Shown: piece after piece, positions 16,971-26,061 of the stretch
Layout of the letters: the number at the start of each line of letters is the position of its first letter
Numbering within the stretch: position 1 is the first letter of the stretch
Assembly: GCF_029813835.1 (NCBI RefSeq)
Contig: NZ_JARVKV010000015.1
Coordinates: forward strand, 32,656 to 96,655
Origin: Streptomyces sp. DH37
GTDB lineage: Bacteria; Actinomycetota; Actinomycetes; Streptomycetales; Streptomycetaceae
Direction: 5' to 3'
Length of the DNA stretch: 64,000 bases
Position numbers and translations under genes: made by a program
Notes under the pieces: model-generated
What the model was told of the DNA's origin: nothing
Database searches by the model: none
What the model saw: only the letters and a program-made list of their open reading frames with translations

Positions 16971-19305
16971 GGAGCCGTACCGCCCCGCGCTTGTGCAGGG
17001 GATCGTTGCCGTTCCCGCACTTGGGCGACTGGATGCACGACGGGCAGCCGCTCTCGCACTCGCACGCCGCGATGGCCTGACGGGTCGCGGTCAGCCAGTC
17101 GCGGGCGGTGTGGAAGGCGCGCTCGGCGAAGCCGGCACCGCCGGGGTGCCCGTCGTAGACGAAGACCGTCGGCAGGAGGGTGTCGGGGTGCAGCGGCACC
17201 GAGACGCCGCCGATGTCCCAGCGGTCGCAGGTGGCGAAGAGCGGCAGCATGCCGATGGAGGCGTGTTCGGCGGCGTGCAGGGCGCCCGGCAGCACCTCGG
17301 GGCCGATCCGGGCGGCGTCGAGCTGGTCCTCGGTGACCGTCCACCACACCGCGCGGGTGCGCAGGGTGCGCGGCGGCAGGTCCAGCTTGGACTCGCCGAG
17401 CACCTCGCCGGTGACGAGCTTGCGGCGCAGGTACGAGACCACCTGGTTGGTGACCTCGACCGAGCCGAAGCACAGCCGGGCCTCGCCCCACGGGACCTCG
17501 GTGTCGGTCTCCAGGACGGAGACCGCGGTGGTGTCCCGGGCCATCGTCGTCCACGGCGGGCTCGCCTCCTCCACCAGGGCGACCGAGTCGTCCAGGTCGA
17601 GGTGCCGGACCTCGTAGGTGCGGCCCTGGTGGAGGTGGACCGCGCCGTCGTGGACGGCGGTGTGGGCGGCCGCGGCGTCGACGGTGCCCAGCAGCCGCCC
17701 GGTGGCGGCCTCCACCACCTGGACCGGCCGTCCACCCTGGCCGCGGATGTCGGTGAGGTCGCTGGCCCGCTCGCGGCGGGTCCAGTACCAGCCCGTTCCC
17801 CGGCGGCGCAGCAGCCCGCGCCGCTCCAGGAGCGGCATCAGCTCGGGCACCGCCGGTCCGAACAGTTCGAAGTCGGCCTCGGTCAGGGGGATCTCCGCCG
17901 CGGCGGCGCACAGATGGGGGGTGAGGACGTAGGGGTTGTCCGGGTCCAGGACGGTGGACTCCACGGGGCGGCGGAAGATCGCTTCGGGGTGGTGGACGAG
18001 GTAGGTGTCCAGCGGGTCGTCCCGGGCGACGAGGACGGCCAGGGCGCCCTGGCCCGCCCGTCCGGCCCGCCCGGCCTGCTGCCACAGCGAGGCCCGGGTG
18101 CCGGGATAGCCGGCCAGGATCACCGCGTCGAGACCGGACACGTCGATGCCGAGTTCGAGGGCGGTGGTGGCGGCCAGCCCGAGGAGTTCGCCGGAGTGCA
18201 GGGCCCGCTCCAGGGCGCGGCGCTCCTCGGGAAGGTAGCCGCCGCGGTAGGCGGCGACCCGACCGGCCAGGACGCGGTCCACCTCGGCCAGCCGCTCCCG
18301 GGCGATCACCGAGATCAGCTCGGCGCCGCGCCGGGAGCGTACGAAGGCGACGGTCCGTACGCCCTGTACGGCGAGGTCGGTGAGGAGGTCGGCGGTCTCG
18401 GCGGTGGCGGTCCGCCGCACCGGGGCGCCGCGCTCGCCGTGCATCTCCGTCAGCGGGGGTTCCCAGAGGGCGAAGACCACCTCGCCGCGCGGAGAGGCGT
18501 CCTCGGTGATCTCGGTGACCGGCAGGCCGGTGAGGCGAGTGGCCGCCTCGCCCGGTTCGGCCGCGGTGGCGGATGCCAGCAGGAAGACCGGCTCGGAGCC
18601 GTAGCGGGCGCACACGCGCCGCAGCCGGCGCAGCACCTGGGCGACGTGGGAGCCGAACACGCCGCGGTAGGTGTGGCACTCGTCGACGACCACGTAGCGC
18701 AGGGCGCGCAGGAAGGAGGACCAGCGGGGGTGGGCGGGGAGTATCCCGCGGTGCAGCATGTCGGGGTTGGTGAGCACGTGGTTGGCGTACTGCCGTACCC
18801 ACTCGCGCTCCTCGAAGGGGGTGTCGCCGTCGTAGACCGCCGGGCGGACGGCGTTGCCCAGCGGGGCCGCCAGCTCGCCCACGGCCCGCCGCTGGTCGGC
18901 GGCCAGCGCCTTGGTCGGGGCGAGGTACAGGGCGGTGGCGCCGCGCCCGTTCGGAGCCCGCGCGCCCTCCAGCAGCGCGCTGAGCACCGGGGCCGTGTAG
19001 GCGAGGGACTTGCCCGACGCGGTGCCGGTGGCGACGACCACCGATGTGCCGCGCAGGGCGTACTCGGCGGTACGGGCCTGGTGTTCCCACGGACGGCCGA
19101 TGCCCGCGGCGCGTATGGCGTCGACCACTTCCGGCCGAATCTGACCAGGCCAGTCCGCATGGCGACCGTTCCGTGGGGGCAAGTGCTCCACATGGGTGAT
19201 GCGCACGGCCCGGTCCGCCCTCGCGGCAAGGCTTTCGAGGACCGTTCGGGGAGACGGGGGCGAGGGGCGTGCGCCTGCAGACGCCGCGCGGTGGTCGGTG
19301 GCCAT
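16894..19305 (-). CDS. DEAH/DEAD-box helicase with C-terminal cysteine cluster (MrfA/Hrq1-like)
   Basis: About 803 residues. Superfamily 2 helicase: motif I ATGTASGKSL, motif II VVDECHTY (DECH), motif III LLASATAA, motif VI QQAGRAGRAGQ. The C-terminal third carries CECESGCPSCIQSPKCGN, the DUF1998-type Cys cluster shared with the Hrq1/MrfA helicases, which act in DNA-damage repair. This is the conserved helicase paired with actinobacterial Tad loci. No functional link to pili is known from the sequence. The start is uncertain: ATG at 19305 is used, with an in-frame GTG at 19323 as alternative, and neither has a clear ribosome site. Convergent overlap with the last pseudopilin gene. Confidence 0.9.
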   Translation of the reverse strand: MATDHRAASAGARPSPPSPRTVLESLAARADRAVRITHVEHLPPRNGRHADWPGQIRPEVVDAIRAAGIGRPWEHQARTAEYALRGTSVVVATGTASGKSLAYTAPVLSALLEGARAPNGRGATALYLAPTKALAADQRRAVGELAAPLGNAVRPAVYDGDTPFEEREWVRQYANHVLTNPDMLHRGILPAHPRWSSFLRALRYVVVDECHTYRGVFGSHVAQVLRRLRRVCARYGSEPVFLLASATAAEPGEAATRLTGLPVTEITEDASPRGEVVFALWEPPLTEMHGERGAPVRRTATAETADLLTDLAVQGVRTVAFVRSRRGAELISVIARERLAEVDRVLAGRVAAYRGGYLPEERRALERALHSGELLGLAATTALELGIDVSGLDAVILAGYPGTRASLWQQAGRAGRAGQGALAVLVARDDPLDTYLVHHPEAIFRRPVESTVLDPDNPYVLTPHLCAAAAEIPLTEADFELFGPAVPELMPLLERRGLLRRRGTGWYWTRRERASDLTDIRGQGGRPVQVVEAATGRLLGTVDAAAAHTAVHDGAVHLHQGRTYEVRHLDLDDSVALVEEASPPWTTMARDTTAVSVLETDTEVPWGEARLCFGSVEVTNQVVSYLRRKLVTGEVLGESKLDLPPRTLRTRAVWWTVTEDQLDAARIGPEVLPGALHAAEHASIGMLPLFATCDRWDIGGVSVPLHPDTLLPTVFVYDGHPGGAGFAERAFHTARDWLTATRQAIAACECESGCPSCIQSPKCGNGNDPLHKRGAVRLLTELLRQAPPGPSPRPSTAPPAPAP

Positions 19306-19403
19306 CGGAATCGAGTGTGTCACCGGCGCGACGGACAATGGTCGCAAGGCGTCGTGCAGGCCCCCGGGTAAGTGATTGAATGCTTCTGCGGCTGCCGATC
19401 CGT

Positions 19404-19473
19404 CCCCTACCTTCGGCGGGGAGTCACATCCCCACCTTCGGTGGGGAAGACCCCGTCCCCACCTTCGGTGGGG
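19404..19473 (+). repeat. three tandem hairpins upstream of bldG
   Basis: Two identical 17-nt hairpins, CCCCACCTTCGGTGGGG (19430-19446 and 19457-19473), and one variant, CCCCTACCTTCGGCGGGG (19404-19421), recur at 26-27 bp spacing. The last ends 48 bp before the bldG GTG. They lie between the helicase and bldG promoters and would be transcribed if a bldG promoter lies upstream. Confidence 0.85.
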
Positions 19474-19521
19474 AGACGCCAAGGGGGGCGGACCGCTCGA
19501 TAGCAAGGTGCTGGAGGATCC

Positions 19522-19863
19522 GTGGACCTGTCCCTGTCGACCCGTACCGTCGGCGATCGCACGATCGTCTCGGTGGGTGGCGAGATCGATGTATACACCG
19601 CGCCCAAGTTGCGTGAGCAACTGGTCGAGCTGGTGAACGACGGCAGCTACCACTTGGTCGTGGACATGGAGGGCGTTGACTTCCTCGACTCCACCGGCCT
19701 CGGTGTGCTCGTCGGCGGACTCAAGCGCGTGCGTGCCCACGAGGGTTCGCTGCGCCTGGTCTGCAACCAGGAGCGCATTCTCAAGATCTTCCGTATCACC
19801 GGCCTGACCAAGGTGTTCCCCATCCACACCTCGGTCGACGAGGCCGTGGCGGCCACCGACTGA
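19522..19863 (+). CDS. bldG: anti-sigma-factor antagonist BldG
   Basis: 113-residue STAS-domain protein nearly identical to S. coelicolor BldG, as I recall that sequence. It is required for aerial mycelium and antibiotic production. The phosphorylation site is Ser57 in [10 protein letters not shown]. Unphosphorylated BldG binds anti-sigma factors. The GTG start follows GGAGGATCC at ideal spacing. The next gene encodes an anti-sigma kinase-like partner. Upstream are three tandem hairpins; between the genes is a strong hairpin terminator. In S. coelicolor bldG is transcribed alone and together with the downstream gene, which fits this layout. Confidence 0.97.
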   Translation: MDLSLSTRTVGDRTIVSVGGEIDVYTAPKLREQLVELVNDGSYHLVVDMEGVDFLDSTGLGVLVGGLKRVRAHEGSLRLVCNQERILKIFRITGLTKVFPIHTSVDEAVAATD

Positions 19864-19892
19864 GGGTCGAGTCCGAACAAGCCCGTACACGG

Positions 19893-19940
19893 CCTCCAGG
19901 GGCGCCGGACCCGCACGCGTCGGTCCGGTGCCCCTGGAGG
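19893..19940 (+). terminator. hairpin between bldG and the anti-sigma gene
   Basis: CCTCCAGGGGC (19893-19903) pairs with GCCCCTGGAGG (19930-19940), then a G-T wobble, then CCGGACC (19905-19911) with GGTCCGG (19922-19928) around a 10-nt loop. It is a 19-pair stem without a T-tract, placed 30 bp after the bldG stop. It would allow partial read-through into the next gene. Confidence 0.8.
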
Positions 19941-19992
19941 GCCGTCAGGCAGCGGGTCACCGGGTGACCGCGCGCACCATCGAGGGGGATGC

Positions 19993-20424
19993 ATGGCTAC
20001 CGTCGAACTGCGCTTCAGCGCGCTGCCCGAGCACGTGAGGACGGCGCGTCTGGTGGCGGCCGCCGTCGCACGCCGGGCCGGTGTCGACGAGGCCGTACTG
20101 GACGAGGTGCGCCTCGCGGTCGGTGAGGCGTGCAGCAGAGCCGTCGGCCTCCACATCGGCCACGGTCTCGACACGCCCGTCCGGGTGGCGCTGACCGAGG
20201 ACGAGAAGGCCTTCCGCATCGAGGTCGGCGACGACGCCCCCAGGGCGGCGCACGGCCCGGTCCACGGCTCCTCCGCGAACGGGGAGGGCGCCGAGGGCGA
20301 CGACGAGGTCGACATGGGACTCGCGGTGATCAGCGGCCTGGTGGACGACGTCGAGGTGATCGCCGACGGGCACGGCGGCCTCATCCGGATGAGCTGGCCG
20401 ACCAGCCCGGAGCCGCTCGTCTAG
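19993..20424 (+). CDS. anti-sigma factor, RsbW-like histidine-kinase-fold ATPase
   Basis: 143 residues of the GHKL serine-kinase anti-sigma type. N-box region VLDEVRLAVGEACSRAVG (Glu and Ala-Cys-Ser in place of the usual EAxxNA Asn), then FRIEVGDDAP and MGLAVISGLVDDVEV, the G2-like box. The Asn of the N-box is replaced by Arg in SRAVG, which may weaken Mg-ATP binding. In S. coelicolor the orthologue next to bldG binds BldG and acts against it. Poly-charged insert GEGAEGDDEVD lies in the ATP-lid region. The GATGC/GGGGGATGC leader precedes the ATG at 19993. Followed by about 600 bp without a gene. Confidence 0.9.
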   Translation: MATVELRFSALPEHVRTARLVAAAVARRAGVDEAVLDEVRLAVGEACSRAVGLHIGHGLDTPVRVALTEDEKAFRIEVGDDAPRAAHGPVHGSSANGEGAEGDDEVDMGLAVISGLVDDVEVIADGHGGLIRMSWPTSPEPLV

Positions 20425-21020
20425 CCGCTCCGCGCGGAGTGGCCGCACGGCCGGTCCCGCACGTCCCCCGAACGGCCCCGGGCGCCCCTCACCCGGGCGC
20501 CTCGTTCACGCCCGGCAACGGCCCCGCGGGCTCCCACCCCGCCGGCTTCCGTCCCGCCGTCGGCACCGCGCACCCCGCCGCCGGCACCGCGCCGTCGCCC
20601 GCCCGGACCTCGCCCCCGGCCTGTTTCCGGCCCCTCCCCGGCTTCCCCGGCCTGTTTCCGGCCCGCCCACAGGCCTGTTTCCGGACTGTTCGCGGCCTCT
20701 CTCCCGTTCTCCCCGGACGGCCCCCGGCCCGCCCTCCGCACGGGCGCACCCCGCCCGCCGGTATCCGCGTCCACCTGCCCTGACCAGGAGACCGCCGGAT
20801 ATTCCGAGATCGTTTTCCTTATACCGCGGCGAAGGAGTAACTCGGCCGTTCAGGGGAATTATCCGGGTGCCCGCTATTCGATCTCTGCGGGTGCGGACCA
20901 ATAGCGAATACCGCACTCTGTTGTGATCCGAAGCAGCTCCCTACAATCCGTCCACATCTTTGCAGCAGGATGCCTGAGCGTGCTTGCGCGCGCCCATGTG
21001 CCAAACGTCAAGGAGGACGA
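20425..21020. other. intergenic region with three copies of a 10-bp motif
   Basis: 596 bp between the anti-sigma gene and hppA without a convincing gene. CTGTTTCCGG recurs at 20621-20630, 20652-20661 and 20675-20684 in a C-rich tract. The last 200 bp become AT-richer (around 20795-20970), which suits the hppA promoter. No operator family is recognised. Confidence 0.6.
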
Positions 21021-23492
21021 ATGGCGGGGCACCACATCCCTTCCCAGAACCGCCTGCAACTGGCCGACGCCGTGCTCACCGGCGGCAACCGCGGCCTGGT
21101 GCTGGTGATCGCGCTCGTCGCCGTAGCGGCCCTGGTGCTCGCCGTGGTGCTGGTGCGCCAGGTGCTCGCGGCCGGTGAGGGCACCGACGGCATGAAGAAG
21201 ATCGCCGCCGCCGTACAGGAAGGCGCGAATGCCTACCTCGCACGGCAGCTTCGCACTCTCGGCGTATTCGCCGTCGTGGTCTTCTTCCTGTTGATGTTGC
21301 TCCCGGCCGACGGTATGGGTCAGCGAATTGGCCGCTCGGTGTTCTTCCTGGTCGGTGCCGCTTTCTCGGCGGCCACCGGCTATATCGGCATGTGGCTCGC
21401 CGTGCGCAGCAACGTACGGGTCGCGGCCGCCGCGCGGGAGGCGACTCCCGGCGAGGGAGAGCCCGCGAAGGACCTGACCGACGTCTCCCACCGGGCGATG
21501 AAGATCGCCTTCCGTACGGGCGGGGTCGTCGGCATGTTCACCGTCGGCCTCGGCCTGCTCGGCGCGGCCGTCGTGGTGCTCGTCTACGCGGCCGACGCCC
21601 CCAAGGTGCTGGAGGGCTTCGGCCTGGGCGCCGCCCTGATCGCGATGTTCATGCGCGTGGGCGGCGGCATCTTCACCAAGGCCGCCGACGTGGGCGCCGA
21701 CCTCGTCGGCAAGGTCGAGCAGGGCATCCCCGAGGACGATCCGCGCAACGCGGCCACCATCGCGGACAACGTCGGCGACAACGTCGGCGACTGCGCGGGC
21801 ATGGCCGCCGACCTCTTCGAGTCCTACGCCGTCACCCTGGTGGCCGCGCTCATCCTGGGCACGGTCGCCTTCGGCGACTACGGCCTGGCCTTCCCCCTGC
21901 TCGTCCCGGCGATCGGCGTCGTCACCGCCATGATCGGGATCTTCGCGGTGGCGCCGCGCCGCGCCGACCGCAGCGGCATGACGGCCATCAACCGCGGCTT
22001 CTTCATCTCCGCGGTGATCTCGCTCGTCCTCGTCGCCGTCGCCGTGTTCGTCTACCTGCCGGGCAGCTACGGGGAGCTGGAGGGCGTCACCGACACCGCC
22101 ATCTCCGGCCACGCCGGCGACCCGCGCGTCCTGGCGCTGGTCGCGGTCGCCATCGGCATCGTGCTCGCCGTGCTGATCCAGCAGCTCACCGGCTACTTCA
22201 CCGAGCCGAGCCGCAGGCCCGTGCGCGACATCGGCAAGACCTCGCTGACCGGACCCGCCACCGTGGTCCTCTCCGGCGTCTCCCTCGGCCTGGAGTCCGC
22301 GGTCTACACGGCGCTGCTGATCGGGCTCAGCGTCTACGGCGCCTTCCTGCTGGGCGGCACCTCCATCATGCTGGCGCTGTTCGCCGTCGCCCTGGCGGGC
22401 ACCGGCCTGCTCACCACCGTCGGCGTCATCGTCGCCATGGACACCTTCGGCCCCGTCTCCGACAACGCCCAGGGCATCGCCGAGATGTCCGGGGACGTCG
22501 AGGGCGCGGGCGCCCAGGTGCTCACCGACCTCGACGCCGTGGGCAACACCACCAAGGCCATCACCAAGGGCATCGCCATCGCCACCGCGGTGCTGGCCGC
22601 CTCCGCCCTCTTCGGCTCCTACCGCGACGCGATCGCCGGCGCCGTGGCGGACGTGAACGCCAGGGCCGGGGAGCTGGGCCTGAGCCTGGACATCTCGCAG
22701 CCGAACAACCTGGTGGGCCTGATCCTCGGCGCCTCCGTCGTCTTCCTCTTCTCCGGGCTGGCGATCAACGCCGTGTCCCGGTCGGCGGGCTCGGTGGTCT
22801 TCGAGGTCCGGCGCCAGTTCCGCGAGCGGCCCGGGATCATGGACTACAGCGAGAAGCCCGAGTACGGCCGCGTCGTGGACATCTGCACCAAGGACGCGCT
22901 GCGCGAGCTGACCACCCCCGGTCTGCTGGCCGTCATGGCGCCCATGGCCGTCGGCTTCGCGCTCGGCGTCGGCGCGCTCGGCTCCTTCCTCGCCGGAGCC
23001 ATCGGCGCGGGCACGCTGATGGCGGTCTTCCTCGCCAACTCCGGCGGCGCCTGGGACAACGCCAAGAAGCTCGTCGAGGACGGCCACCACGGCGGCAAGG
23101 GCAGCGAGGCGCACGCCGCGACCGTCATCGGCGACACGGTCGGCGACCCGTTCAAGGACACCGCCGGCCCCGCGATCAACCCGCTGCTGAAGGTGATGAA
23201 CCTGGTGGCGCTGCTGATCGCGCCCGCGGTGGTGCAGTTCAGCTACGGCGACGACGCCAGCGCCGGCGTGCGGGCCGTCATCGCGGGCCTCGCCCTCGCC
23301 GTCATCGTCGGCGCGGTCTACGTCTCCAAGCGGCGCGGCATCGCGGTCGGCGGCGAGGGGGACGGAGAGGCGGGAGAGGGCGCGGGCGGCGCGGCCGGCC
23401 GTACGTCCGGGGCGTCGGGCTCGTCGGGATCGTCGGGCTCGCCGGATTCCCCGGGACCGTCGGAGCCGGGGGCCCCGGTGGCGGCCCCGTAG
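21021..23492 (+). CDS. hppA: membrane-bound proton-pumping pyrophosphatase, K+-independent type
   Basis: 823-residue multi-pass H+-translocating inorganic pyrophosphatase. It couples PPi hydrolysis to proton export and so recovers energy from biosynthesis. Signatures: DVGADLVGKVEQGIPEDDPR with the following NVGDNVGDCAGMAADLFE, and near the C-terminus NSGGAWDNAKK and GDTVGDPFKDTAGPA. The sequence GNTTKA carries Lys at the position that separates K+-independent enzymes from K+-dependent ones (Ala there). AAGGAGGACGA immediately upstream fixes the ATG. An unusual C-terminal tail of about 45 residues rich in Gly, Ser and Pro has no membrane character. Confidence 0.97.
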   Translation: MAGHHIPSQNRLQLADAVLTGGNRGLVLVIALVAVAALVLAVVLVRQVLAAGEGTDGMKKIAAAVQEGANAYLARQLRTLGVFAVVVFFLLMLLPADGMGQRIGRSVFFLVGAAFSAATGYIGMWLAVRSNVRVAAAAREATPGEGEPAKDLTDVSHRAMKIAFRTGGVVGMFTVGLGLLGAAVVVLVYAADAPKVLEGFGLGAALIAMFMRVGGGIFTKAADVGADLVGKVEQGIPEDDPRNAATIADNVGDNVGDCAGMAADLFESYAVTLVAALILGTVAFGDYGLAFPLLVPAIGVVTAMIGIFAVAPRRADRSGMTAINRGFFISAVISLVLVAVAVFVYLPGSYGELEGVTDTAISGHAGDPRVLALVAVAIGIVLAVLIQQLTGYFTEPSRRPVRDIGKTSLTGPATVVLSGVSLGLESAVYTALLIGLSVYGAFLLGGTSIMLALFAVALAGTGLLTTVGVIVAMDTFGPVSDNAQGIAEMSGDVEGAGAQVLTDLDAVGNTTKAITKGIAIATAVLAASALFGSYRDAIAGAVADVNARAGELGLSLDISQPNNLVGLILGASVVFLFSGLAINAVSRSAGSVVFEVRRQFRERPGIMDYSEKPEYGRVVDICTKDALRELTTPGLLAVMAPMAVGFALGVGALGSFLAGAIGAGTLMAVFLANSGGAWDNAKKLVEDGHHGGKGSEAHAATVIGDTVGDPFKDTAGPAINPLLKVMNLVALLIAPAVVQFSYGDDASAGVRAVIAGLALAVIVGAVYVSKRRGIAVGGEGDGEAGEGAGGAAGRTSGASGSSGSSGSPDSPGPSEPGAPVAAP

Positions 23493-23520
23493 CGGGACCG
23501 GAGGACCCGGGGACCGGTTC

Positions 23521-23551
23521 GGCGGGCGGCGCGGCCGGTGCGCCGCCCGCC
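23521..23551 (+). terminator. hairpin terminator of hppA
   Basis: GGCGGGCGGCGC (23521-23532) and GCGCCGCCCGCC (23540-23551) form a perfect 12-bp stem with a 7-nt loop, 28 bp after the hppA stop. Confidence 0.75.
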
Positions 23552-23716
23552 GCCGTCCGCCGTCCGCTGTCCGCCGGGGCGAACGATGTGAGATGCGCTC
23601 GACCCAAACAGGCGGACACCGCATCAAAAGCCGCCGATTCACCCTCCTGGCTCACGGTCGGTGAACCTCCTGCGTGTATGTTCCGGGCCGAACACCCACG
23701 AAGGGATCGGTCCGGA

Positions 23717-24298
23717 GTGAACAAGAAGCTTGCGGCTGCGCTGTCCGGCAGCGCGGTCGTCGTGCTCGCCCTGAGCGGGTGCGGCGGCGACGAAGGCAAC
23801 GAGAAGGCCGAGCGGTGGGCCGTGGAGTACTGCGGCTCGCTGCAGAAGCAGAACAAGAGCATCGACGGCGCCAACCAGGCACTCACGCGGATCACCGAGG
23901 GGGACAAGTCCCCCGAGGAGGTGAAGGAGACCGACGTGAAGGCCTTCGGCGACCTCTCGGCCGCCTACAAGGCCCTGTCCGCCGCCGTGCGCAGGGCGGG
24001 CGTCCCGCCGCTCGAGGACGGCTCCCGGATCCAGAAGAACGCGATCAGCCAGCTCGACGCGCTCTCGGCCACGTACGCCGACCTCCAGAAGCGGGCCGAG
24101 GACCTGAACGAGAAGGACCAGTCGGAGTTCGCCGACGGCCTGCAGGAGATCGCCGAGGAGATGAAGAAGCTCCCCCGGCAGTTCGGCGGCGTCGAGAAGG
24201 CGCTGGGCGAGTTCCGGCAGGGCGATCTACAGGAGGCGATAGCCGGTCAGAAGGGCTGCCGGAAGCCGTCGCCGGCGCCCTCCGTCTCGGCGGCGTAG
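23717..24298 (+). CDS. small secreted lipoprotein
   Basis: 193 residues. Signal peptide KKLAAALSGSAVVVLALSGC with a clear lipobox (LSGC), so it is lipidated and held on the outer face of the membrane. The mature part is helical and charged (LQKQNKSIDGANQALTRI, YADLQKRAEDLNEKDQSEF, with two further Cys), suggesting a helical bundle. No enzymatic motif is seen and I do not recognise the family. GTG start at 23717 preceded by a GAAGGGATCGG-type site. It is a single gene between hppA and the methyltransferase. Confidence 0.8.
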   Translation: MNKKLAAALSGSAVVVLALSGCGGDEGNEKAERWAVEYCGSLQKQNKSIDGANQALTRITEGDKSPEEVKETDVKAFGDLSAAYKALSAAVRRAGVPPLEDGSRIQKNAISQLDALSATYADLQKRAEDLNEKDQSEFADGLQEIAEEMKKLPRQFGGVEKALGEFRQGDLQEAIAGQKGCRKPSPAPSVSAA

Positions 24299-24410
24299 CG
24301 GGGAGACCGGGAGACACCGGGAGGAGCAGGGAGGAGTCGGGGGACACCGGGAGGGGAGAAGGGCGTACGGGGGTTCCGTACGCCGGGACGCTCCGCGTGA
24401 CAATGGGGAG

Positions 24411-25961
24411 GTGAGTGACCGCCTCCCCACCCCCGGCCCCGCCCTCCCCCGGCTGCGCGACGCCTTCCTCTCCGCCGGCTTCACCCCCGACGGACTGCTG
24501 GAACTGCTCGGCGCACCCGCCTACGCCGCCCTCTCCCGCAACGAGACGGTCCCCGCGCTGCGCGCCACGCGCGGCGGCGGGCCGCTGGAGACGCTGGTGC
24601 GGCTGTTCCTGCTCCAGCGCCCGGTGCCCCGCGACCGGGCCCGCGCCGCGCTCCCGGCCGACGAGGCGCTCGCCGAGGGCTGGCTGCGCCGCGACACCGG
24701 CGCGGACGGCGACTGCGTCGCCGCCACCGTCGACGTCCGCCCGTACGCCGGGCCCGAGGGACGGAACTGGTGGATCGTCTCCGACCTCGGCTGCGCGGTC
24801 GGCGGCGCCGGCGGCATCCGTACGGCCGAGGGCGCCGGCGCGGCCGACCGCTCCCACCTCGTCCTCGGCGTCGGCGGCGCCTCGACGACCCTGGCGGGCA
24901 TCACCGTGCGCACCCCCGTGGCCCGCGCCCTGGACCTGGGCACCGGCTCGGGCGTCCAGGCCCTGCACGCGACCCGGCACGCCGGCTCGGTCACCGCCAC
25001 CGACCTCAACCCCCGGGCCCTGCGCCTCACCCGCCTCACCCTCGCCCTCTCCGGCGCGCCCGAGGCCGATCTGCGCGAGGGGTCCCTCTTCGAGCCGGTC
25101 GAGGGCGAGGCCCCCTACGACCTGATCGTCTCCAACCCGCCCTTCGTCATCTCCCCCCGCGCCGCCGGCGGGGCCCGCCTCACCTACCGCGACGGCGGCA
25201 TGGGCGGCGACGACCTGTGCCGCACCCTCGTCCGGGAGTCCGCCGCCCACCTCGCCGACGGCGGCCACTGCCAGCTCCTCGCCAACTGGCGGCACGTCGA
25301 AGGCCGGGACTGGCGCGAGCGGCTGGCCTCCTGGGTGCCGGACGGCTGCGACGCCTGGATCGTGCAGCGCGAGGTCCAGGACACCGCCCAGTACGCCGAG
25401 CTGTGGCTGCGCGACGCCGGGGAGCACCTGGGCGACCCGGCGGCGTACGCCGCGCACTACGACGCCTGGCTGGAGGAGTTCGAGGCGAGCGGCACCACGG
25501 CCGTCGGCTTCGGCTGGATCACCCTGCGCAAGTCGGGGGCCCGGCACCCGTCGGTCACCGTCGAGGAGTGGCCGCACCCCGTCGAGCAGCCGCTGGGCGA
25601 GGAGGTGCGCGCCCACTTCGAACGCCGGGACTTCCTGCGCGCGACGGACGACGCGGCCCTGCTCGCCACCCGCTTCGTCCTGGCCGACGAGGTCGTCCAG
25701 GAGCAGATCGGCAGGCCCGGCGCGGACGATCCGGAGTACGTGGTGCTCCGTCAGAACCGCGGCATGCGGCGGGCGACGCGGGTGGACACGGTCGGCGCGG
25801 GCTTCGCGGGCGTGTGCGACGGCTCGCTCCCGGCGGGCCGCATCCTCGACGCCATCGCCCAGCTCCTCGGCGAGGACCCGGTGGGTCTGCGCGACCGCAC
25901 CCCGGAGAGCATCCGGCTCCTGGTCGAACAGGGCTTCCTGCTGCCCGCGGGGGGCGAGTAG
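24411..25961 (+). CDS. class I SAM-dependent methyltransferase (HemK/RlmG-like)
   Basis: 516 residues. An N-terminal domain of about 170 residues precedes a Rossmann methyltransferase with motif I ALDLGTGSGVQALHA, motif II VTATDLNPRAL and motif IV DLIVSNPPFV. NPPF indicates methylation of an amino group, as in Gln or adenine/guanine N-methyltransferases (PrmC, RlmG). A C-terminal extension of about 200 residues is found in actinobacterial homologues. The target (rRNA, protein or other) cannot be assigned. The GTG at 24411 abuts GGGGAG with no spacer, so a slightly later start is possible. Confidence 0.85.
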   Translation: MSDRLPTPGPALPRLRDAFLSAGFTPDGLLELLGAPAYAALSRNETVPALRATRGGGPLETLVRLFLLQRPVPRDRARAALPADEALAEGWLRRDTGADGDCVAATVDVRPYAGPEGRNWWIVSDLGCAVGGAGGIRTAEGAGAADRSHLVLGVGGASTTLAGITVRTPVARALDLGTGSGVQALHATRHAGSVTATDLNPRALRLTRLTLALSGAPEADLREGSLFEPVEGEAPYDLIVSNPPFVISPRAAGGARLTYRDGGMGGDDLCRTLVRESAAHLADGGHCQLLANWRHVEGRDWRERLASWVPDGCDAWIVQREVQDTAQYAELWLRDAGEHLGDPAAYAAHYDAWLEEFEASGTTAVGFGWITLRKSGARHPSVTVEEWPHPVEQPLGEEVRAHFERRDFLRATDDAALLATRFVLADEVVQEQIGRPGADDPEYVVLRQNRGMRRATRVDTVGAGFAGVCDGSLPAGRILDAIAQLLGEDPVGLRDRTPESIRLLVEQGFLLPAGGE

Positions 25962-26061
25962 ACGGGCGGGAGGGCCCGCGGGCGGGCCGGCGTCCGGCTG
26001 TCCGGGCGGTGTTCACCCGCCGTTCGCCCACCCGATCCCCGCGGGTGCCACCGTGCTCCGC

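Noticed and set aside
19404..19473. CRISPR-like array upstream of bldG
   Set aside because: Units are 17-18 nt hairpins with 8-10 nt spacers that are too short, and no cas genes are near.
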